This document shows positions 13,469-16,971 of a DNA stretch of 16,971 nt, piece after piece. The DNA is from Bacillota bacterium (GTDB taxonomy: Bacteria > Bacillota > Clostridia > Lachnospirales > Lachnospiraceae). The stretch spans positions 1 through 16,971 of the forward strand of contig JAEZUM010000014.1 in the NCBI GenBank assembly GCA_023421075.1, written 5' to 3'. Below the pieces are notes generated by a model. It had not been told where the DNA came from and did not search any database. It saw nothing but the letters and a program-made list of their open reading frames with translations. The position numbers and the translations under genes are program-made. The first letter of the stretch is position 1, and each line of letters opens with the position of its first letter.

Positions 13469-14056
13469 TTATACTGTACAACAACTGATCACTTTTTTAG
13501 CAAAATCAACGGCTATCTTCTTTGATTCATCCGTTTCAAATTTACTTACACGCTCACCTGCATCATCTGATACAGCTGCTTTCCCAATATAATCAATTTT
13601 GAAATGCTCACAAAATCGCTTAATTCCATCTTCAAAAGGGCTTATGCCATATTCTAGATCGTACCCACATGTAGCAACTATTCCGCACTTTTTTCCTTCC
13701 ACTAGACTTGGTCCGCGTTGTTCCCCGTAATACTTATGTAATCCATAAAATCGGTCAAGCATTGCTTTCATTGGAGCGGTACAATACCATATAAATATTG
13801 GAGTAGCCAAAATAAAACAATCAGCCATTAAAATCTCTTCTGATATTTCGTACATATCATCATGGATTGAACAACCATATTCATCCAATCTATTTTGACA
13901 TTGATAGCACTCGATGCATGGCGAAATCTTTTTATCATACAGCGAAATTGTTTTAACTTCTAATCCCTTATCAACTAATTCTGATAAAAACGGCTTTATT
14001 AGAGTTGCTGTATCTCCGTTTTTTCTCGGACTACCCTGAAAAATTATAACTTTCAT
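13469..14056 (-). CDS. NAD(P)H-dependent FMN reductase / iron-sulfur flavoprotein-like
   Basis: A 195-residue flavodoxin-fold protein. QGSPRKNGDT (7-16) is the FMN phosphate loop, followed by C47-x2-C50-x2-C53-x8-C62 in PCIECYQCQNRLDEYGCSIHDDM. The strand ATPIFIWYCTAPMKAMLDRF follows and binds flavin. The four-cysteine cluster resembles the compact Fe-S motif of iron-sulfur flavoproteins (C-x2-C-x2-C-x5-8-C), so electrons may pass from NAD(P)H or ferredoxin through FMN to an iron-sulfur centre. The gene has a strong promoter at 14137-14165 and a perfect 16-bp palindrome in the leader, so it is likely tightly repressed. AAGGTGG precedes the ATG. The last gene before the second tRNA-Cys cassette. 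The acceptor is unknown. Confidence 0.87.
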   Translation of the reverse strand: MKVIIFQGSPRKNGDTATLIKPFLSELVDKGLEVKTISLYDKKISPCIECYQCQNRLDEYGCSIHDDMYEISEEILMADCFILATPIFIWYCTAPMKAMLDRFYGLHKYYGEQRGPSLVEGKKCGIVATCGYDLEYGISPFEDGIKRFCEHFKIDYIGKAAVSDDAGERVSKFETDESKKIAVDFAKKVISCCTV

Positions 14057-14095
14057 ATTGTTCCCACCTTCTCAACATTATATCAATAATACTCC

Positions 14096-14121
14096 GTTCA
14101 CAATTGTGAACTATAGTGAAC
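14096..14121. promoter_or_regulatory. Operator candidate of the FMN reductase gene
   Basis: GTTCACAATTGTGAAC (14096-14111) is a perfect 16-bp palindrome. A third half-site GTGAAC follows at 14116-14121. All lie just downstream of the predicted start point at about 14130, the classical repressor position. MarR, HxlR or similar families are possible. Confidence 0.75.
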
Positions 14122-14136
14122 CTGTTTCTATTGTTT

Positions 14137-14165
14137 ATTATACTTTGAACAGTATTATATATCAA
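14137..14165 (-). promoter_or_regulatory. Promoter of the FMN reductase gene
   Basis: Minus-strand TTGATA (14160-14165), 17 nt, TATAAT (14137-14142). Confidence 0.8.
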
Positions 14166-14194
14166 TATATCCGAACAAAGAGACTATAGAACAC

Positions 14195-14256
14195 ATCTGA
14201 TGTCTTCCTAGCGACAACCAGATGTTGAACACAGTTCAAATCTGAAGTCTTCCTAG
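14195..14256. repeat. Half-tRNA module at locus 2 (terminator deleted)
   Basis: A 17-mer ATCTGATGTCTTCCTAG (14195-14211) recurs as ATCTGAAGTCTTCCTAG (14240-14256). Between them is the degenerate tRNA-Cys 3' end. The order is the same as at 9431-9538, but the hairpin that separates CTAG from the GCGACAACC block there is missing here. Confidence 0.8.
14211..14230 (-). pseudogene. Partial tRNA-Cys 3' end (remnant, locus 2)
   Basis: Minus strand reads GTTCAACATCTGGTTGTCGC. It is the T-loop to acceptor part of tRNA-Cys with one changed and one extra base in the loop and no 5' part. Together with 14234-14244 it forms the hairpin CAGATgTTGAAC-aca-GTTCAAATCTG (14219-14244) with one bulged base. Confidence 0.7.
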
Positions 14257-14304
14257 AAGAAACAAAAAACACACTACTTTGGGTAGTGTGTTTTCTGTTT
14301 CTTA
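14257..14304 (-). terminator. Terminator of tRNA-Cys 2
   Basis: Stem AACACACTAC (14268-14277) / GTAGTGTGTT (14283-14292), loop TTTGG, with a further outer stem of AAGAAACA / TGTTTCTT. On the minus strand it ends in TTTTTTGTTT. Its sequence is unrelated to terminators A and B although the flanking module is conserved. Confidence 0.85.
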
Positions 14305-14375
14305 AGGCGACAACCAGATTTGAACTGGTGATCAGGGTGTTGCAGACCCATGCCTTACCACTTGGCTATATCGCC
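14305..14375 (-). tRNA. tRNA-Cys (anticodon GCA), copy 2
   Basis: A 71-nt cloverleaf identical to copy 1 except for one base (14370 versus 9647). The change makes position 6 of the acceptor U, pairing with G67. The anticodon GCA is at 14341-14343. CCA is not encoded. Confidence 0.97.
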
Positions 14376-14396
14376 GTATTGACTTATAGTTACTAT

Positions 14397-14425
14397 ATTA
14401 TAACAATCATAACCTCATCCGTCAA
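14397..14425 (-). promoter_or_regulatory. Promoter of tRNA-Cys 2
   Basis: Minus-strand TTGACG (14420-14425), 17 nt, TATAAT (14397-14402). The core TTATAATATA is the same as for copy 1 while the rest of the spacer differs. Confidence 0.85.
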
Positions 14426-14475
14426 TACTGAGCGTAATATGGATTCCAACGATATAATACCATTGTCATTTCCCT

Positions 14476-14844
14476 TTATTTAATTTTATTTCCGATCCTT
14501 CGCGCTAATCTCCACTCAGGTGCTGTCCCGTCTTCGCTCCAGTATTCATCAATTGATTGTATTTTATCCTGTAATATCTTCATAAAGGAAGTAACATGGA
14601 AGGATATCTCCCCCTCCTTTGCCCATACTTTGGTGACCGTTACTATAATATCTCCGACCATCTCCATACGTTCAACCTCACCATCCCAGCTACCGGGATA
14701 TTCGCAATTGATCTCAATGAATTCGTTCAAGTTGAATTGTTCATTTGTATTATGCCAATTGATAGTGGCCTTCTCATGAAAGAAGGTCCTCATTAAACCA
14801 GGATCCTGATCTAAAACAGCCTTCCAGTAACTCGATATATTCAT
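14476..14844 (-). CDS. NTF2/SnoaL-like small protein
   Basis: A protein of about 122 residues. ISSYWKAVLDQDPGLMRTFF, then HEKATINWHNTNEQFNLNEF, EYPGSWDGEVERME and ITVTKVWAKEGEISFHVTSF follow the helix-sheet order of NTF2/SnoaL-fold proteins, with a WSEDGTAPEWR tail. Members of this fold act as small-molecule enzymes or binding modules, and no activity can be fixed here. The start is uncertain. ATG 14844 follows GGAG by 11 nt. ATG 14871 has no ribosome site of its own but overlaps the stop of a short upstream frame (ATGA). ATG 14892 has no support. A promoter is at 14968-14996 with a leader of about 100 nt. The gene is alone and ends beside the tRNA-Cys 2 promoter. Confidence 0.78.
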   Translation of the reverse strand: MNISSYWKAVLDQDPGLMRTFFHEKATINWHNTNEQFNLNEFIEINCEYPGSWDGEVERMEMVGDIIVTVTKVWAKEGEISFHVTSFMKILQDKIQSIDEYWSEDGTAPEWRLARRIGNKIK

Positions 14845-14867
14845 CGCTCTTGCTACTCCTCTCACAT

Positions 14868-14915
14868 TCATATATAAGCTATTGATTGACATGCGACTCT
14901 GATGATCATAATCAT
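14868..14915 (-). CDS. Possible 15-codon leader peptide coupled to the NTF2-like gene
   Basis: The frame reads MIMIIRVACQSIAYI and then TGA. It has AAAGGA 5 nt before its ATG, a better ribosome site than any in front of the next gene. Its TGA overlaps the in-frame ATG at 14871 of the NTF2-like frame as ATGA, the usual arrangement for translational coupling. It could be chance. Confidence 0.3.
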   Translation of the reverse strand: MIMIIRVACQSIAYI

Positions 14916-14967
14916 ATCAATCCTTTTTTTATCTCCATAATAAATTACTACTAACAGCTTAATCTCC

Positions 14968-14996
14968 AAAATATCATAATACATAAAATATATCAA
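14968..14996 (-). promoter_or_regulatory. Promoter of the NTF2-like gene
   Basis: Minus-strand TTGATA (14991-14996), 17 nt, TATTTT (14968-14973). Confidence 0.6.
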
Positions 14997-15051
14997 CTCT
15001 ATTTATTAATGTTTGTTTCATTCTAGTCTTGCAATATAGCAATAAAACGCA

Positions 15052-15079
15052 TTCACAATCTAGAGAAATGTGGTAAAAT
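15052..15079 (+). promoter_or_regulatory. Possible promoter of the aldo/keto reductase gene
   Basis: TTCACA (15052-15057), 16 nt, TAAAAT (15074-15079), about 45 nt before the TTG start. Confidence 0.45.
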
Positions 15080-15131
15080 TGTATGATAAATTATATGTTC
15101 TGGACTAGAATCAAGAAAAGGGGGAAGTAAA

Positions 15132-16274
15132 TTGAGATACAGACAATTAGGTAAGACGGGGTTACAAGTAAGTGAAATAGGATTAGGTGCGGAGTGGTTA
15201 GAACAGCAGAATGCTCAGGATGTGAAGAAGGTGGTAGATCGAAGCAGGGAACACGGCATCAATATTATTGACTGCTGGATGTCTGAGCCGAATGTACGCT
15301 CTAACATCGGTATGGCAATTGCTGATGATAGAGAGAAATGGCTGATACAAGGACACATCGGATCAACCTGGCAGGATGGGCAGTATGTGCGGACACGTGA
15401 AATGGATAAGGTAACACAAGCCTTTGAGGATTTGTTAACCCGCTTACAGACGGATTACATAGACCTTGGTATGATTCATTTTGTAGATCAGGAAGAAGAG
15501 TTCAATACTATAATGAATGGTGAATTCATGGAATATGTCCGCGGATTAAAACAAAAGGGTACCATTCGTCATATCGGCTTAAGCACACATAATCCTTATG
15601 TTGCGAAACTTGCCGCACTCAGTGGTGAGATTGAGATGATTTTGTTCAGTCTAAATCCCGCCTTTGATCTGCTTCCTCCCAGCGAGGATATTAACGATCT
15701 TTTCAAAGAACATTATAACGAGGAGCTTAGAGGAATTGCACCGGAGCGGGATGAATTATACAAGATTTGTGAGAGGGAGAATGTCGGGATTACCGTAATG
15801 AAAGGTTATGCCGGCGGAAGACTGTTCAATGCTGAGCAATCTCCTTTCGGTGTCGCATTGACACCCGTTCAGTGCCTGCATTATGCCTTAACACGACCTG
15901 CAGTTACTTCTGTATTGGTTGGTTGCAGAACACCGGAAGAGGTAGATGCTGCGGTAGCTTATGAGGAAGCAAACGAGGAACAGAAGGATTATGCAACTGT
16001 ATTAGCCAATGCACCTTATCATTCCTATTATGGACAATGTACTTACTGTGGCCACTGTGCACCCTGCCCATCCTTCATCGATATCGCCATGGTGAATAAG
16101 CTATATGATCTGGCGATACTCCAGGAGAAGGTTCCGGCTACTGTTCAGGCTCATTATTCTGATCTTCCTGCCAATGCCTCCGATTGTATCAGCTGTGCTG
16201 CCTGTGAAGAGCGCTGTCCTTTTGGAGTCCCGATTGTGGAACAGATGCAGAAAGCAGTAAAAGTATTCAACTAG
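15132..16274 (+). CDS. Aldo/keto reductase-fold protein with C-terminal ferredoxin domain
   Basis: A 380-residue protein. Residues 1-290 are the AKR barrel (MRYRQLGKTGLQVSEIGLG, GINIIDCW, TDYIDLGMIHFVD, GTIRHIGLSTHNP, ITVMKGYAGGRL, PAVTSVLVGCRTPEEVD). The C terminus carries two ferredoxin-type clusters, C303-x2-C306-x2-C309-x2-C312-P and C352-x2-C355-x2-C358-x3-C362-P, which could hold two 4Fe-4S centres. The AKR tetrad is incomplete. D47 and H116 are present, but the usual Tyr is in an SEPN segment and the usual Lys is replaced in IQGHIG. It is therefore likely an Fe-S electron carrier or a redox enzyme with changed chemistry rather than a classical NADPH reductase. Starts at TTG after GGGGGAAG. 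ArsC-like gene follows 68 nt later. Confidence 0.87.
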   Translation: MRYRQLGKTGLQVSEIGLGAEWLEQQNAQDVKKVVDRSREHGINIIDCWMSEPNVRSNIGMAIADDREKWLIQGHIGSTWQDGQYVRTREMDKVTQAFEDLLTRLQTDYIDLGMIHFVDQEEEFNTIMNGEFMEYVRGLKQKGTIRHIGLSTHNPYVAKLAALSGEIEMILFSLNPAFDLLPPSEDINDLFKEHYNEELRGIAPERDELYKICERENVGITVMKGYAGGRLFNAEQSPFGVALTPVQCLHYALTRPAVTSVLVGCRTPEEVDAAVAYEEANEEQKDYATVLANAPYHSYYGQCTYCGHCAPCPSFIDIAMVNKLYDLAILQEKVPATVQAHYSDLPANASDCISCAACEERCPFGVPIVEQMQKAVKVFN

Positions 16275-16342
16275 AAGCAATCACGGGATTTTCTCCTTCC
16301 AAAATAATCGCAGAGAAATAATAACATAGAGGAAAATCAAAA

Positions 16343-16702
16343 ATGAGCGTACTATTCATAGAATATCCTAAGTGCTCCACTTGTCAAAAGGCTAAGAAAT
16401 GGTTGAATGAACATCAGGTAACTTATACTGACAGACATATTGTTGAGAACAACCCGACTTACTTAGAATTAAACGAGTGGCTTGCACTCAGCCAGCTCCA
16501 GATCAAGAAGTTTTTCAACACCAGTGGAATGAAATATAAGGAACTGGGCCTAGCAAACAAGCTCCAGACCATGTCCATCGATGAACAGCTCACCCTCATG
16601 GCTACGGATGGGATGCTGATCAAACGACCATTAATAATCGGAGATGATTTTGTCTTAATTGGCTTTAAACCGTCAGATTGGGAGAACATGCTACTCAAAT
16701 AA
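16343..16702 (+). CDS. ArsC/Spx-family thioredoxin-fold protein
   Basis: A 119-residue protein of the arsenate reductase-like (ArsC/YffB/Spx) family. The redox motif is C11-S-T-C14 in YPKCSTCQKAKKWL. It is followed by YTDRHIVENNPTYLELNEWL, FFNTSGMKYKELGL and the KRPLIIGDDFVLIGFKPSDW end characteristic of the family, with the RPL segment intact. A CxxC is found in Spx-type regulators and in some reductase-like members. The Spx partner residue for RNA polymerase (a Gly at position 52) cannot be judged here, so reductase versus regulator stays open. A GAGGAAAA site precedes the ATG. Second gene of the plus-strand pair with the Fe-S aldo/keto reductase, which suggests a shared thiol/redox role. 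Confidence 0.87.
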   Translation: MSVLFIEYPKCSTCQKAKKWLNEHQVTYTDRHIVENNPTYLELNEWLALSQLQIKKFFNTSGMKYKELGLANKLQTMSIDEQLTLMATDGMLIKRPLIIGDDFVLIGFKPSDWENMLLK

Positions 16703-16758
16703 CACATAGAACAACTCGTTGTATCAAAGTAATATAGAGACTTACACCAACAGCCAAG

Positions 16759-16775
16759 GTCCAGCTTCGCCGGAC
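16759..16775. repeat. Small GC-rich hairpin
   Basis: GTCCAGC (16759-16765), TTC loop, GCCGGAC (16769-16775), with one A-C mismatch. It lies between the ArsC/Spx-like gene and its terminator. Confidence 0.4.
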
Positions 16776-16792
16776 ACACGCGTACTAAAATA

Positions 16793-16826
16793 GGGTTCTG
16801 AAGTTTATAGATAACTTCAGAACCCT
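16793..16826. terminator. Strong bidirectional terminator of the AKR-arsC pair
   Basis: A perfect 13-bp stem: GGGTTCTGAAGTT (16793-16805) and AACTTCAGAACCC (16813-16825), loop of 7 nt. TTAATTTATT follows on the plus strand, and a TATTTTAG tract lies on the minus strand. Confidence 0.88.
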
Positions 16827-16971
16827 TAATTTATTAATTCAATCGAGAGTGTAAATTTTTCTGTGTCCGAAGATGGAGTTGAATAATTTATACCAGCTCC
16901 TCGGCAAGAATTTGATATGTAAAACTGTGTCGAAATATATGTTCAATCATAGTTTATCCATTTACTGGATA
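16827..16971. other. Right-end sequence without recognised gene
   Basis: The 145 bases after the terminator are closed by stops in all minus-strand frames at the window edge. They contain only a 20-codon minus-strand frame without a ribosome site. No gene, RNA or repeat is supported. Confidence 0.5.

Noticed and set aside
9582..14375. Genomic island inserted at tRNA-Cys by an integrase
   Set aside because: No integrase, excisionase or phage gene in the enclosed 4.7 kb, so only the repeat architecture is reported.
16827..16971. Minus-strand gene entering from the right edge
   Set aside because: All three minus frames meet stop codons within the last 70 bases, and the remaining 20-codon frame has no support.

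Overview
The window looks like chromosomal DNA from a low-GC, strictly anaerobic Firmicute, most likely a Lachnospiraceae / Clostridium cluster XIVa relative. That placement is an inference. It rests on A/T-rich intergenic DNA with sigma-A promoters of TTGAMW-17-TATAAT type, strong GGAGG ribosome sites with some TTG starts, a desulfoferrodoxin plus rubrerythrin pair, a YhgE/Pip protein beside a DhaS-like TetR regulator, and a ferredoxin-like aldo/keto reductase.

Layout. 1-328 is the 5' end of a mannitol PTS permease gene (minus) with a clear promoter and a 14-bp palindrome in its leader. 610-1323 is a DUF4386 membrane protein (minus). 1677-2626 is a desulfoferrodoxin-rubrerythrin operon (plus). 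It converges on 2792-4380, a minus operon of an FAD/NAD(P)H oxidoreductase and a receiver-hemerythrin fusion. Together these four genes form an oxygen/ROS locus. 4737-7700 is a TetR-type regulator followed by a large YhgE/Pip membrane protein. 7881-8543 is an HTH-membrane regulator (minus), divergent from an unrecognised secreted protein (8810-9430).

9431-14425 is the most unusual part. Two almost identical tRNA-Cys(GCA) genes, both minus, lie 4723 bp apart. Each is followed on its 3' side by a degenerate, terminator-containing module that repeats the tRNA 3' end and forms a quasi-palindrome. Between the two tRNAs are a SAM hydrolase, an alpha/alpha-toroid-like protein, a secreted DUF3298-like protein, a kinase-like protein with altered catalytic residues and an iron-sulfur-flavoprotein-like reductase, all minus.

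14476-14844 is an NTF2/SnoaL-like protein (minus). 15132-16702 is a plus-strand pair: an aldo/keto reductase with two ferredoxin-type cysteine clusters but a degenerate AKR tetrad, and an ArsC/Spx-like thioredoxin-fold protein. A strong terminator at 16793-16826 closes it, and nothing is recognised after that.

How the genes may work together. The dfx-rbr pair would reduce superoxide and peroxide. The hemerythrin/receiver protein probably senses or buffers O2, and the flavin reductase beside it could supply or share electrons. No defence system, CRISPR array, integrase or transposase was found. The best candidate for something undescribed is the paired tRNA-Cys / half-tRNA repeat architecture.
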